Assembly: GCF_030409415.1 (NCBI RefSeq)
Contig: NZ_JAUFPW010000036.1
Location: 62,001-126,000 of the forward strand
Length of the DNA stretch: 64,000 nucleotides
Direction: 5' to 3'
Origin: Pedobacter aquatilis
GTDB taxonomy: Bacteria > Bacteroidota > Bacteroidia > Sphingobacteriales > Sphingobacteriaceae
Below are positions 17,251-26,418 of the stretch, one piece after another. Position numbers and translations under genes: made by a program. The notes beneath the pieces were generated by a model that saw only the letters and a list, made by a program, of their open reading frames with translations, was not told the DNA's origin and searched no databases. Numbering within the stretch: position 1 is the stretch's first letter; each line of letters begins with the position of its first letter.

Positions 17251-17715
17251 TTATTCTGTAATAAAATGATATAAGAAAACAACTTCGCCAGTAAAGGCAG
17301 GTTTCTTCTGGTCTTCAATTTCCATTTCTATACCCATGTGTACTTTTGTAACGCCACGAAGATTTACAATTGATGCCAATTTTGCCTTTAACCTAATTTT
17401 ACTATCAACAATTACAGGTTGTGCAAAGCGTAAGCTTTCGATACCGTAATTAATTTCCATTTTCAAGTTACGAATTTCAACAATTTCTTTCCATAGATAA
17501 GGAATTAAAGCAAGTGTTAAATAGCCGTGTGCAATAGTTGCCTTAAATGGTCCTTCATTTTTAGCTCTATCCTCATCGGTGTGTATCCATTGATGATCCA
17601 AAGTAGCATCGGCAAATTTATTTATTTGTTCTTGAGTAATTTTATGCCATGAAGATACGCCTAACGCTTTACCTAAATGTTGTTCAAATTCTGCGTGTGA
17701 TGAAATGATTTGCAT
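17251..17715 (-). CDS. MaoC family (R)-specific enoyl-CoA hydratase-like protein
   Basis: 154 residues with a hot-dog fold signature: FADATLDHQWIHTDEDRA...GPFKATIAHGYLTLALIPYLW contains the hydratase D-x4-H motif and the downstream AHGYL. Family members hydrate trans-2-enoyl-CoA (NodN/MaoC type). A close paralogue is encoded at 49905-50360, collinear over the whole length. Which acyl chain is used cannot be told. Confidence 0.85.
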   Translation of the reverse strand: MQIISSHAEFEQHLGKALGVSSWHKITQEQINKFADATLDHQWIHTDEDRAKNEGPFKATIAHGYLTLALIPYLWKEIVEIRNLKMEINYGIESLRFAQPVIVDSKIRLKAKLASIVNLRGVTKVHMGIEMEIEDQKKPAFTGEVVFLYHFITE

Positions 17716-17770
17716 TTTTATATATTTTGTGATGCTTTTTAGTTCAAAGCAATTTATTATTTATTGTATT

Positions 17771-18364
17771 TTATATCAGATTTCGCTCCCTAAACCAAAC
17801 CTCATCTGGTGTAGCAGAAAAGTTATCCATTTTATCAATTAATGATTTTGCGCTTTCTTCATTAAATACCAAATCTCGATTTGCAGGCTTAAGAAACTTA
17901 TGTTGAACCATTACCTCCATTTGCGCAAATAGCGGGTCGTAAAAGCCATTAACATTTAAAACTCCAATTGGTTTATTGTGCAAACCTAACTGCAACCATG
18001 TTAATACCTCAAAAAATTCTTCTAATGTGCCAAAACCTCCAGGTAATATAATAAAACCATCGCTCAAATCGGCCATTTTTTGTTTACGTTGATGCATATT
18101 TTCAGTAAGAATCATCTCCGTAACGCCCTTATGCCCAACCTCTTTATCCATTAAAAATTGAGGAATTACACCAGTTACCTGTCCACCAAGCTCAAGAACA
18201 TCATTAGCTAAAACACCCATTACCCCAACACTTCCACCACCGTAAACCAATCTGATTTGCTGTTCTACTAAACTTTGAGCTAATTCTTTAATTGCGCTTC
18301 TTAATTTTTCATCGCCGTTAAAATTTGAGCCACAATAAACACAAACGGCTTTTAATTTATTCAT
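17771..18364 (-). CDS. LOG family protein (cytokinin riboside 5'-monophosphate phosphoribohydrolase type)
   Basis: 197 residues, normal for the TIGR00730 Rossmann group. It has VYGGGSVGVMG near residue 40 and the LOG signature PGGFGTLEEFFEV (108-120). Characterised members cleave nucleoside 5'-monophosphates to base and ribose phosphate. It lies 55 nt upstream of the MaoC gene on the same strand; whether they share a transcript is unclear. Confidence 0.88.
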   Translation of the reverse strand: MNKLKAVCVYCGSNFNGDEKLRSAIKELAQSLVEQQIRLVYGGGSVGVMGVLANDVLELGGQVTGVIPQFLMDKEVGHKGVTEMILTENMHQRKQKMADLSDGFIILPGGFGTLEEFFEVLTWLQLGLHNKPIGVLNVNGFYDPLFAQMEVMVQHKFLKPANRDLVFNEESAKSLIDKMDNFSATPDEVWFRERNLI

Positions 18365-18491
18365 TTATCAAAAATTTAACGAAGTTAAGATTTTCAAATT
18401 GCTCAATAAATTTTAATTCTGCACAAAGCTGTTACAGTTATACTTTTTATGGTTTAGCGCTCAATTACGGTAGTTTATTTTCGTTAAAACA

Positions 18492-18518
18492 AAAAGCGCC
18501 GATAAATCGACGCCTTTT
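18492..18518 (-). terminator. terminator of the TonB-dependent receptor gene
   Basis: On the minus strand AAAGGCGTCGAT and ATCGGCGCTTTT can pair around a 2-nt loop with one mismatch and one G-U pair, followed by a T-rich tail. Confidence 0.55.
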
Positions 18519-18546
18519 AACCAAGTATATGAGAGAAAAGATTTGC

Positions 18547-21123
18547 TTAAAAATTAAAGCGCAAGGTTGCGCCATACGTTCTTGGGTCGCCGAGAACGCC
18601 TGCGTATAAGCCAGAGTTTCCAGCCGCCGCTTGTAGCTGTTCATAATAATTTTTGTTTCCGATATTTCTACTCCAAACAAAAAACGAAAATTTGTCTGAT
18701 CTGAATCCTAAACGAGCATTAAACAATGAATAACCTGCAACATTTAACACACTTGAAGGCGTTGCATTAGATGAATAATCTGAACGGTAACTTACATCAC
18801 CAGCAACAAAATATCTTCCGGCTTGAGTTGTTAAATTACCTGCAGTACTTAATTCTGCCCCACCTGAAACATTCCATTTAGAAATCCCTGGTAATCTACC
18901 ACCAGAAGCATCTTTGAAAGCAACTTGTGTTGCTACACCGTTTATAACTTCAGTATGCCCTGTTTCTTCTAACGGAAGTGGTGCATTTGTAAATGTTTCA
19001 TATTTACCATCAAGGTAAGATAAAGCTGCATTTAGAGATAAAAATCTTTCTAATTGATAAGTTCCGTCAATTTCTAAACCTTTAACATTTACTTTTTCAG
19101 CGTTAGCTAAATAACCTCTGTTAACACCCAATTGTGGTGATTGAACATTTGTCTGATAATCTTTAATATCGGTATTGAAAGCCGTTACATTAAGTATTGC
19201 GCCTTTAAAAGGTTTTGTTTTAACACCTAATTCGTAGTGTTCAACATATTCTGGTTTAACAACAGCTAAACTTAAATCTGCCTGACCATTTGATGTAGTT
19301 GGTAATCCACCAACATTAACCCCAACAGGTTTGTAAGCGGTGGAGAAAGTTCCATAAATATTTAATCTGGTTGTTGGTCTGTAAGAAACAGTAATATTTC
19401 CAGATAGATTATTGTTTTGCGTGCTGGTATTAAATTGTTGGTTGCTATAAACTGCTGCCTTTAATGCTAATAAGGCGGCATCTGTTGTTTGCAAACCGCC
19501 ATAAGTGTTTCTGTCATAGTCTACATCTTTTTTATCATACGTAAACCTTAAACCTGGTAGAACATGCAAATGCTCTAAAACTTCCCAATCTACCTGACCG
19601 AAAACCGCAGCACTTAGCGATTTAATTGTTGAATTTGTTCTAATACCAAAACCATCTAATAAACCTGGAGTTGAATATAACGCTTGAGCACCAGTATTTG
19701 CTGTTTGAACAAATCTCCATTGGTCTTTTCCTGTTTCTTCAGTTTGACCTAAGCCTTGTAGATTTTGACCTAATGCAAAAACGCCAATTACACCACTTAA
19801 TTTATCTGTAATGTTTCCGGCATATCTAATTTCTTGCGAATATTGATCGTGACGAGAATTGCCCTGAGATTTTGTAAGCGCTGAAACTTCTGAGAAATCT
19901 CTATCATTTGTTGGATCCCAGTTCCAAAATCTCCAGGCAGTAGTTGAAGTTAAGGTTCCGCCGCCAATTTTATAATCAACGTTTACTGATAATCCGCCAA
20001 TTGATTGGTTATGTCTCCAAGGCGTATTGGTATTAATTTCTCTTGAAAAAGGATCAATTTTTGGCTGTTGATAGCCTAAATCAGAAATAATTCTGGCATA
20101 TTGACGATAAGCACTTCGCTCTGTTTGAGTTACACCAGCAATAACCAAAGGATAACCAGCCGGATGCTGAATACTTACATCACCACTTAACAAAACTTGT
20201 AATTTATCTGAAGGCGTAAAGTATAGTTGACCTTTAAAACCCAGGTTATTTTGTCCGCTATACAATCTTTCTTCTCTTGTGTTCCAAATTGTTCCATCGC
20301 GTTGCGTACCAGAGATTGATATTTTAGCCGAAAGATTTTTTGTTAAGCCACCCGAAACAGATGCTTTAGCTTGTATAAAATTATAATTACCAACACTAAT
20401 TTCTGCCTTTGCAGATGGCGTTTGCGTTGGTTTTGTAGTAGTTATGTTAAATGCACCAGCCGTTGTATTTTTACCAAATAATGTTCCCTGCGGACCGCGA
20501 ATAACTTCTATTCTTTCAATATCAAGGAAATCTGTTGAGGTCGCGGCCGGACGAGCATGATAAACTCCATCTACGTAAAAACCAACACCTGGGTCTATAC
20601 CATCATTTGTTAAACCGAAAGTAGAACCTAATCCACGGATGTTTAAAGTTGTGTTACGAGCATTAGATGCATAAAGTTGCACAGATGGAACCAATTCTTT
20701 TAAACGATTAACATTAAATGCTCCGGCGTTTTCAGCTGCTTGGCCACCAATTACAGTAATTGGAATTGGCACATCTTGCAAAACTTCTGATCTTCTTCTT
20801 GATGTTACTACAATTTCATCTAATTGAGTATTTTCTACTAAAACGAGTTCAATTGTGTCTTGAAGTTTTAATATCTGAAAATCCTGAGGTTTATAACCAA
20901 CGGAACTTACCTGGATGTAAAATGGCGGCTCTTGTTTTGCATCAATAGTAAAAATACCTTGCTCATTTGCCTTTGCCGTTAAATTTGTGCCTCTTACTTT
21001 AATTGTTGCATTTGGGATTATTGAACCATTTGGTCCTTTTATTTTACCAGTTATTGGATTTTGAGCAAAAGAATAACTCGTGTAAAGTATTATTGAAAAG
21101 ATTATTAATAAACTTTTTTTCAT
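18547..21123 (-). CDS. TonB-dependent receptor with N-terminal carboxypeptidase-regulatory domain
   Basis: 858 residues. Signal peptide ending SYSFAQ; CarboxypepD_reg-like domain (about 22-105); a TonB-box-like LDEIVVTSRRR; plug domain (about 115-225) with VDGVYHARPAA...IERIEVIRGPQGTLFGKNTTAGAFNITT; then a barrel ending in RFNF. It imports a ligand too large or scarce for porins (siderophore, vitamin or glycan); the ligand is not evident. There is no SusD partner beside it. A 16-bp perfect palindrome next to the -7 box points to control by a dimeric repressor. Confidence 0.93.
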   Translation of the reverse strand: MKKSLLIIFSIILYTSYSFAQNPITGKIKGPNGSIIPNATIKVRGTNLTAKANEQGIFTIDAKQEPPFYIQVSSVGYKPQDFQILKLQDTIELVLVENTQLDEIVVTSRRRSEVLQDVPIPITVIGGQAAENAGAFNVNRLKELVPSVQLYASNARNTTLNIRGLGSTFGLTNDGIDPGVGFYVDGVYHARPAATSTDFLDIERIEVIRGPQGTLFGKNTTAGAFNITTTKPTQTPSAKAEISVGNYNFIQAKASVSGGLTKNLSAKISISGTQRDGTIWNTREERLYSGQNNLGFKGQLYFTPSDKLQVLLSGDVSIQHPAGYPLVIAGVTQTERSAYRQYARIISDLGYQQPKIDPFSREINTNTPWRHNQSIGGLSVNVDYKIGGGTLTSTTAWRFWNWDPTNDRDFSEVSALTKSQGNSRHDQYSQEIRYAGNITDKLSGVIGVFALGQNLQGLGQTEETGKDQWRFVQTANTGAQALYSTPGLLDGFGIRTNSTIKSLSAAVFGQVDWEVLEHLHVLPGLRFTYDKKDVDYDRNTYGGLQTTDAALLALKAAVYSNQQFNTSTQNNNLSGNITVSYRPTTRLNIYGTFSTAYKPVGVNVGGLPTTSNGQADLSLAVVKPEYVEHYELGVKTKPFKGAILNVTAFNTDIKDYQTNVQSPQLGVNRGYLANAEKVNVKGLEIDGTYQLERFLSLNAALSYLDGKYETFTNAPLPLEETGHTEVINGVATQVAFKDASGGRLPGISKWNVSGGAELSTAGNLTTQAGRYFVAGDVSYRSDYSSNATPSSVLNVAGYSLFNARLGFRSDKFSFFVWSRNIGNKNYYEQLQAAAGNSGLYAGVLGDPRTYGATLRFNF

Positions 21124-21253
21124 GATTAGTTTAATGTGTTTGGGTTAGATTTTGTGGATTACTACTGCGTTCGAAATGCTTTTTCAAGTTTGTTTAAAGC
21201 GCAACAACAGCAATTAGTTGGCTGATTTGAGTGAGTTTTCATAATTATTATAT

Positions 21254-21269
21254 TAAATCTATAGATTTA
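21254..21269 (-). promoter_or_regulatory. palindromic operator in the receptor promoter
   Basis: TAAATCTATAGATTTA is a perfect 16-bp palindrome, 5 nt downstream of the -7 box at 21275-21282. It therefore overlaps the expected transcription start, a classical repressor position. Confidence 0.5.
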
Positions 21270-21274
21270 GTCGA

Positions 21275-21304
21275 CAAATATATTAAAAAAAAGCATTTGC
21301 CAAA
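21275..21304 (-). promoter_or_regulatory. promoter of the TonB-dependent receptor
   Basis: On the minus strand TTTG (21304-21301), an 18-nt spacer and TATATTTG (21282-21275). The spacer is one nt shorter than the usual range. It leaves a leader of about 140 nt. Confidence 0.5.
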
Positions 21305-21327
21305 TTTTATTTTGTAAAATTACGTTT

Positions 21328-21452
21328 GCCACGGAAACACGGATTACACGAAATATTTTTGTATTAGCCACAGATTCAGATTTTGAAATAATCTTATTGT
21401 GGTACTTTAGAATGATTTTATTGCCACGGAAACACAGATTAACACGGAATAA
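21328..21452. repeat. degenerate word-like repeat (GCCACGGAAACAC units)
   Basis: GCCACGGAAACACGGATTA (21330), GCCACAGATTCAGATT (21366) and GCCACGGAAACACAGATTA (21422) are three variants of one word in 120 bp. Part of the 812-bp gap upstream of guaB, which also holds the receptor promoter, element copy C and the guaB terminator, but no gene. Confidence 0.5.
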
Positions 21453-21505
21453 ATGGTTTTTTCCAAAAATTTAGAAAAGCAATGCCTCAATAAATATTGT
21501 AAGTA

Positions 21506-21755
21506 AGTCGGGCTTTACACTACATCTTTTTGGCTTGAAAAGAAACTTACGAAGTCTAATGGAGCGATTGTTATGAAACTTCTTAGATTAAGTGAACAGC
21601 GCCAAAAAGGATATCGTTTCAATCCCGTTTAGGTGGCTTGGAAAGTACAACTATTTACAGTTGCAAGGCGTTCTTGAACTATCCCTTAACTCTAAACCTG
21701 ACAGCAGCGGCAGCCCCAAGTTTTTTCTACGAGGGCTACAGCGAATGGCAGGACT
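21506..21755 (-). repeat. interspersed structured element, copy C (long form with terminal inverted repeats)
   Basis: About 250 bp. Read on the minus strand it starts AGTCCTGCCATTCGCT, continues with CTTGGGGCTGCCGCTGCTG, then GGATTGAAACGATATCC, stem GCCAAAAAG/CTTTTTGGC (21601-21609 and 21526-21534) and ends AAAGCCCGACT. The two ends are imperfect inverted repeats of one another. The 5' module is shared with copy A. A 60-codon open frame within it is not a gene. Confidence 0.6.
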
Positions 21756-21816
21756 GCACTGGCCGATATTGTAGACCGCTCATTTCCAAAAAATAAAATT
21801 TTGTGCTTAAAAACAA

Positions 21817-21847
21817 AAACGAGGCTATCATTTTTGACGCCTCGTTT
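21817..21847 (-). terminator. terminator of guaB
   Basis: 9-bp perfect stem AAACGAGGC (21817-21825)/GCCTCGTTT (21839-21847), followed on the minus strand by TTTTTGTTTTT. Confidence 0.75.
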
Positions 21848-21935
21848 ATTTTAATTTTTAAAGCAATTAAAAAGTTTTCTACACTGCGCTCGAAATGACG
21901 ATAGCATAAGAAACTTTAAGCTTTTACCTTTCAGC

Positions 21936-23405
21936 TTACCTAGTATAATTTGGTGCTTCCTTGGTAATCGTAATATCGTGTGGATGACTCTCACGCATAC
22001 CAGCAGCAGTTATTTGAACAAATTGTGCTTCTTGTAATGCTTCAATGCTTGCTGCTCCGCAGTAACCCATACTTGCACGTAAACCACCAATGTATTGATA
22101 CATTACTTCGGCTAAAGTGCCTTTAAATGGCACACGACCTACAATTCCTTCAGGAACTAGTTTTTTAATATCATCTTCTACATCCTGGAAGTAACGGTCT
22201 TTTGAACCTTGCTCCATCGCTTCGATAGAACCCATTCCGCGGTAAGATTTGAATTTACGTCCTTCGTAGATAATGGTTTCGCCTGGAGATTCTTCCACTC
22301 CTGCAAATAATGAACCTGCCATTACTGTGCTTGCACCAGATGCAATTGCCTTTGCAATATCTCCGGTGTGTTTAATGCCACCATCGGCAATAACCGGAAC
22401 ACCAGTGCCTTTTAGTGCCTTCGCACATTCGTAAACTGCATATAATTGAGGAACACCAACACCAGCAATAATTCTGGTTGTACAAATAGAACCCGGACCG
22501 ATACCAACTTTAACCGCATCAGCACCTGCATCAGCTAAAAATTTAGCAGCTGCACCAGTTGCAATATTACCAACGATAACCTGTAAATCAGGATATTTAG
22601 CTTTAACTTCTTTTAATTTATCTACAACCCCTTTCGAATGTCCGTGAGCGGTATCAATAGTAATTACATCTACTCCGGCATTAACCAAAGCATCAACACG
22701 TTGAATGGTATCGGCAGTTACACCAACGGCTGCACCTACACGTAAACGGCCACGCTCATCTTTACAAGCAACCGGGTAATTTTTAACTTTTGAGATATCT
22801 TTGAAAGTGATTAAACCACTTAAAAAGCCATCTTTAGTAACAACAGGAAGTTTTTCAATTTTATGATTTTGAAGAATTTCTTCAGCTTGAATAAGATTGG
22901 TACCTTCTGGAGCGGTTATTAAATTTTCTTTGGTCATTACTTCCGCAATTGGTCTTGCCATGTTTTTTTGGAAGCGCAAATCACGATTTGTAATAATACC
23001 AACTAACTTATTATCGCTGCTTACAACCGGAATACCACCAATTTTATGCTCTTTCATAATTTTGAAAGCATCGGCCACAACTGCAGTTTCTAGTAAAGTT
23101 ACCGGGTCTTGAATCATTCCACTCTCCGAACGTTTAACCTTACGTACTTCATTAGCTTGTCTTTCGATGGTCATGTTTTTATGTAACATACCAATTCCGC
23201 CATTTTGCGCAATTGCAATAGCAAGTTCAGCTTCTGTTACGGTATCCATTGCAGCGGATATTAATGGAACATTAAGCTTAATTTTTTTAGTTAAGAAAGT
23301 GGCTGTATTTACATCGCGAGGCAGAATTTCAGAATATGCAGGTACTAAAAGTACGTCGTCATAAGTTAAACCTGTAGCAATAAATTTTGTGGAATCGAGT
23401 TGCAT
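21936..23405 (-). CDS. guaB: inosine-5'-monophosphate dehydrogenase
   Basis: 489 residues, normal length. TIM-barrel start with TYDDVLLVPAYSEILP, two CBS domains (about 95-210), the DTAHGHSKGV motif, the catalytic loop GPGSICTTRIIAGVGVPQ with the nucleophilic cysteine, and the flap YRGMGSIEAM. It oxidises IMP to XMP with NAD+, the committed step to GMP. A TATCTTTG -7 box is present about 33 nt upstream. Single-gene unit. Confidence 0.97.
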   Translation of the reverse strand: MQLDSTKFIATGLTYDDVLLVPAYSEILPRDVNTATFLTKKIKLNVPLISAAMDTVTEAELAIAIAQNGGIGMLHKNMTIERQANEVRKVKRSESGMIQDPVTLLETAVVADAFKIMKEHKIGGIPVVSSDNKLVGIITNRDLRFQKNMARPIAEVMTKENLITAPEGTNLIQAEEILQNHKIEKLPVVTKDGFLSGLITFKDISKVKNYPVACKDERGRLRVGAAVGVTADTIQRVDALVNAGVDVITIDTAHGHSKGVVDKLKEVKAKYPDLQVIVGNIATGAAAKFLADAGADAVKVGIGPGSICTTRIIAGVGVPQLYAVYECAKALKGTGVPVIADGGIKHTGDIAKAIASGASTVMAGSLFAGVEESPGETIIYEGRKFKSYRGMGSIEAMEQGSKDRYFQDVEDDIKKLVPEGIVGRVPFKGTLAEVMYQYIGGLRASMGYCGAASIEALQEAQFVQITAAGMRESHPHDITITKEAPNYTR

Positions 23406-23437
23406 AGAAAATAAATTAGGATTTATTATATGCGGGG

Positions 23438-23445
23438 CAAAGATA
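23438..23445 (-). promoter_or_regulatory. -7 box of guaB
   Basis: TATCTTTG on the minus strand, exact match to TAnnTTTG, with a T-rich -33 region. The leader is about 30 nt. Confidence 0.55.
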
Positions 23446-23554
23446 CAAAAATCAAATCAAAATAAAAGCCAGAATATAAAATTGCATAAATATTAAGCTT
23501 GGCTGACAAATTAAAATATTATGCTGTAGATTCTTATTTTAAGTAAAGCTTAGG

Positions 23555-23582
23555 TATCATTGTTTTATATAAAACGATGATA
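23555..23582 (+). promoter_or_regulatory. 28-bp near-perfect palindrome before ppnP
   Basis: The arms TATCATTGTTTTAT and ATAAAACGATGATA are complementary at 13 of 14 positions; the exception is a T/G that would wobble in RNA. The dyad ends 5 nt before the ATG at 23588. It may be an operator, or an RNA hairpin hiding the start codon. Confidence 0.5.
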
Positions 23583-23587
23583 AAATT

Positions 23588-23869
23588 ATGATAACTGAAA
23601 ATCAATATTTCGATGGTAATGTAAAATCGTTAGGTTTTGAAACAAAAGATGGCAAAGTAACCGTTGGTGTTATAAATCCTGGTGAATACGAATTTGGAAC
23701 CTCACAAAAAGAAATCATGAATATTGTTAGCGGCGAATTATCAGCTTTGCTGCCGAATGAACATGATTGGAAAATTTATGCAGCTGGAGCTAGCTTTGAA
23801 GTTGAAGCTAATGCCTCATTTAAAGTTAAAACTGATATTCAGACGGCTTACCTTTGTGAGTATAAATAA
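23588..23869 (+). CDS. ppnP: pyrimidine/purine nucleoside phosphorylase
   Basis: 93 residues, the full length of this small cupin family (DUF1255/YaiE). It begins MITENQYFDGNVKSLGFE, with VGVINPGEYEFGT, the SGELSALLP segment and the closing FKVKTDIQTAYLCEY typical of PpnP. The enzyme splits a broad range of nucleosides with phosphate. A single-gene unit with a long palindrome just upstream and a clean terminator just after. Confidence 0.92.
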   Translation: MITENQYFDGNVKSLGFETKDGKVTVGVINPGEYEFGTSQKEIMNIVSGELSALLPNEHDWKIYAAGASFEVEANASFKVKTDIQTAYLCEYK

Positions 23870-23897
23870 ATAGAGCAGAATTAATCCTGCTCTATTT
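23868..23897. terminator. bidirectional terminator between ppnP and the M16 pair
   Basis: 11-bp perfect stem AAATAGAGCAG (23868-23878)/CTGCTCTATTT (23887-23897) with an 8-nt loop and U-rich tail both ways, overlapping the ppnP stop codon. Confidence 0.8.
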
Positions 23898-23903
23898 TTA
23901 CAA

Positions 23904-25175
23904 TTATTTCTTCCCTACTACGATTTCGGTAAAGCTTTCTATAGTTAAATATTTATTTGCCAATGCTTGCAATTCCTTAGCTGTGATTGATTTTACTTTG
24001 GCAATGTAGTTTTCATAGTAAGTGTAATCTAAACCAGAGAAGTAAATATTTTTAAACTTATCGGCATGAGAAAAAACATTTTCTAAACTCCCGAGCATAG
24101 AGCCGAGCATATAATTTTTAACCAGGCTCAGTTCCTCTTCAGTAACTTCTTCTGCTTTTAAAATCTCAATTTCTTTGTAAATTTCTTTCAGAGCATCGGC
24201 ACAAACATCAGCACCAACTTCGGTACCGATAAAGAAATAGCCAGAATTGTGCAGCGAAACGATGCCTGAACCAATTCCATAAGTGTAACCTTTATCCTCA
24301 CGAATATTAGCCATTAAACGGGAGCCAAAATATCCACCTAAAACGGTATTTAGAATTTGAACCCCGGCAAAGTCTTCATGTTTTCTGTTGATAGATAACT
24401 GACCAATTCTAATTGCCGACTGTAAAGATTCTGATTTCTCTTTATAAACAATATTTTTTACTGGCGATTGAAAACTAAAAATATTTTTAACTGCATTTCC
24501 ATTATCCCAGTTCTGTCCAAATTCTGTGTTTAATAACTCAAAACCTTGTTCATCAAACTTGCCAGAAACAATAATTGTACAGTTATTTGGTGCATATGCA
24601 TTTTTAAAATAGTCAACCAAATCATCACGCTTTAAAGCATCATAATGTTTCAATTTTATATCTACACCGTAAGCAGTATCTCCAAATAAGGCATTAGAAA
24701 ACTCTTTTCTAGCCAACACATCATTCTTCTGAAGATTTACTTGTAGTTTTTGTTTTTGATTCTGAATATAAATATCCAATTCCTTTTGAGGAAACTGACT
24801 TTCAGAAATAACATCTTTAACTATTGGTAAAACCGATTTAAGGTGTTTGTTTAAAGTATAAAGCGTTACTGTCGATTGGTCTTGATTATATTCCGTTTGA
24901 AAAAAAGCACCGTAAAAATCTATTTTCTCAGCAATTTCTTTCGCAGAAAGTTTGTTTGTTCCATTATTAAGTAACGCATTTACAGCAATGGCTTGCAAAG
25001 GTTTTTCTGGATTCCAGTTTACATTATTGAAAATAAATTCGATACGAACTAAATCCTGCTCGCCAGAAAAAATGGTAAAAACAGGAACACTATTATTTAA
25101 AACTTGCTTTACCGGTTTTATAAATTCAATTTTATTTACCTGCTTAAAATCAGGCGCTTGAGTACGATTAAGCAT
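23904..25175 (-). CDS. M16 family peptidase-like protein, non-catalytic subunit
   Basis: 423 residues, two M16 half-domains. The position where active M16 proteins carry HxxEH reads ALLNNGTNKLSAKEI, so the zinc site is absent; the C-terminal half keeps GGYFGSRLMANIREDKGYTYGIGS, the substrate-positioning motif of the partner chain. Such chains form a clamshell heterodimer with a catalytic M16 subunit, here the gene immediately upstream, which it overlaps by 8 nt. Confidence 0.88.
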   Translation of the reverse strand: MLNRTQAPDFKQVNKIEFIKPVKQVLNNSVPVFTIFSGEQDLVRIEFIFNNVNWNPEKPLQAIAVNALLNNGTNKLSAKEIAEKIDFYGAFFQTEYNQDQSTVTLYTLNKHLKSVLPIVKDVISESQFPQKELDIYIQNQKQKLQVNLQKNDVLARKEFSNALFGDTAYGVDIKLKHYDALKRDDLVDYFKNAYAPNNCTIIVSGKFDEQGFELLNTEFGQNWDNGNAVKNIFSFQSPVKNIVYKEKSESLQSAIRIGQLSINRKHEDFAGVQILNTVLGGYFGSRLMANIREDKGYTYGIGSGIVSLHNSGYFFIGTEVGADVCADALKEIYKEIEILKAEEVTEEELSLVKNYMLGSMLGSLENVFSHADKFKNIYFSGLDYTYYENYIAKVKSITAKELQALANKYLTIESFTEIVVGKK

Positions 25176-26412
25176 GTTCTTCTGTTAAGTAATATAATGT
25201 TGATGATAAATCTTTGTTAAAAGTTTCGTTTGAGATTCTCTGAATGTCTTCTGCCTGAACTTTTAAATATTTAGAAGCTTCCTGATTTAAAATATCGGCA
25301 TCGCCAAGCAATTCGTAATAGGCTAGATTCATCGCTTTATCTAGCAAACTCATTTCAGAAAACACCAAAACCGACTCTACCTTATTTTTAACTTTCGTTA
25401 GCTCATCTCCGGTAACCAATTCATTTTTAATTTTCTCCAGTTCTTTCCAAATTGCAGCTTCTGCCCTTTCAACTGAAACACCTTCAACAAGTTTTCCTTC
25501 AACAATAAATAAACCTGGATCTAAACTGCTTGATATATAAGCATTAATGTCGCTGAACAATTGCTGCTCCTTTAACAAGCTATTGTGCAAACGAGATGAT
25601 TTACCACCCGAAAGGATATCAGACACCAAATCAAATGCGTAATAATCTTTATCCAATCTACCTGGCATTTTAAAGGCTACATAAATTGCATTTAGCGGAA
25701 CAGCAGCTTTAATGGTTTCTGTCCTTGCCGCTTCCTGCTTATCTTCCTGAATTAAATTACGTTCGTATTTAGCTCCAGATGGAATTGGTTCAAACCATTT
25801 TTCGGCTAACTTTTTTACATCTTCGGTTTTTACATTACCGCCAACAACAAGAATTGCATTTGTAGGATTATAATGTTTATTAAAAAACGCTTTAACATCA
25901 TCCATTTTTGCATTTTCGATATGTGCCAACTCTTTGCCGATAGTAGCCCAACGATAGGAATGTTTTTTATAAGCCAAAGGACGTAATTTCAACCAAACAT
26001 CGCCATAAGGCTGATTTAAATAACGTTGTTTAAATTCTTCGCTAACCACATTTATTTGTGTTTCCAAACTTTTTTCAGAAAAAGCTAAGTTCAACATTCT
26101 ATCGCTCTCCAACCAAAAAGCAGTCTCTATATTTTCTGCAGGTAAAGTGATGTAATAGTTTGTAATATCGTTACTTGTGAAAGCGTTATTTTCGCCACCT
26201 ACTCTTTGTAATGGTTCATCATAACTTGGAATATTTACTGAACCGCCAAACATTAAATGTTCGAATAAGTGGGCAAAACCTGTTTGTTCAGGGTTCTCAT
26301 CACGAGCACCCACATCATATAAAATATTTAAAACCGCCATCGGAGTTGTTGGATCTTCATGTACCAAAACTTTTAATCCGTTGGCTAGTGTAAAACGATT
26401 AAAATCTACCAT
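25168..26412 (-). CDS. M16 family zinc peptidase, catalytic subunit
   Basis: 414 residues from the ATG at 26412 (MVDFNRFTLANGLKV). Zinc motif HLFEHLMFGG gives HxxEH at H48-E51-H52; the distal Glu is in ETQINVVSEEFKQRY. No signal peptide is seen, so it is either cytoplasmic or leaderless for export. An in-frame ATG three codons upstream (26421) overlaps the -7 box and is rejected. It overlaps the non-catalytic subunit gene by 8 nt, consistent with a 1:1 complex. Confidence 0.9.
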   Translation of the reverse strand: MVDFNRFTLANGLKVLVHEDPTTPMAVLNILYDVGARDENPEQTGFAHLFEHLMFGGSVNIPSYDEPLQRVGGENNAFTSNDITNYYITLPAENIETAFWLESDRMLNLAFSEKSLETQINVVSEEFKQRYLNQPYGDVWLKLRPLAYKKHSYRWATIGKELAHIENAKMDDVKAFFNKHYNPTNAILVVGGNVKTEDVKKLAEKWFEPIPSGAKYERNLIQEDKQEAARTETIKAAVPLNAIYVAFKMPGRLDKDYYAFDLVSDILSGGKSSRLHNSLLKEQQLFSDINAYISSSLDPGLFIVEGKLVEGVSVERAEAAIWKELEKIKNELVTGDELTKVKNKVESVLVFSEMSLLDKAMNLAYYELLGDADILNQEASKYLKVQAEDIQRISNETFNKDLSSTLYYLTEEHA

Positions 26413-26418
26413 AAGGAA

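Noticed and set aside
21592..21774. Open frame of 60 codons on the plus strand
   Set aside because: It is contained in element copy C.
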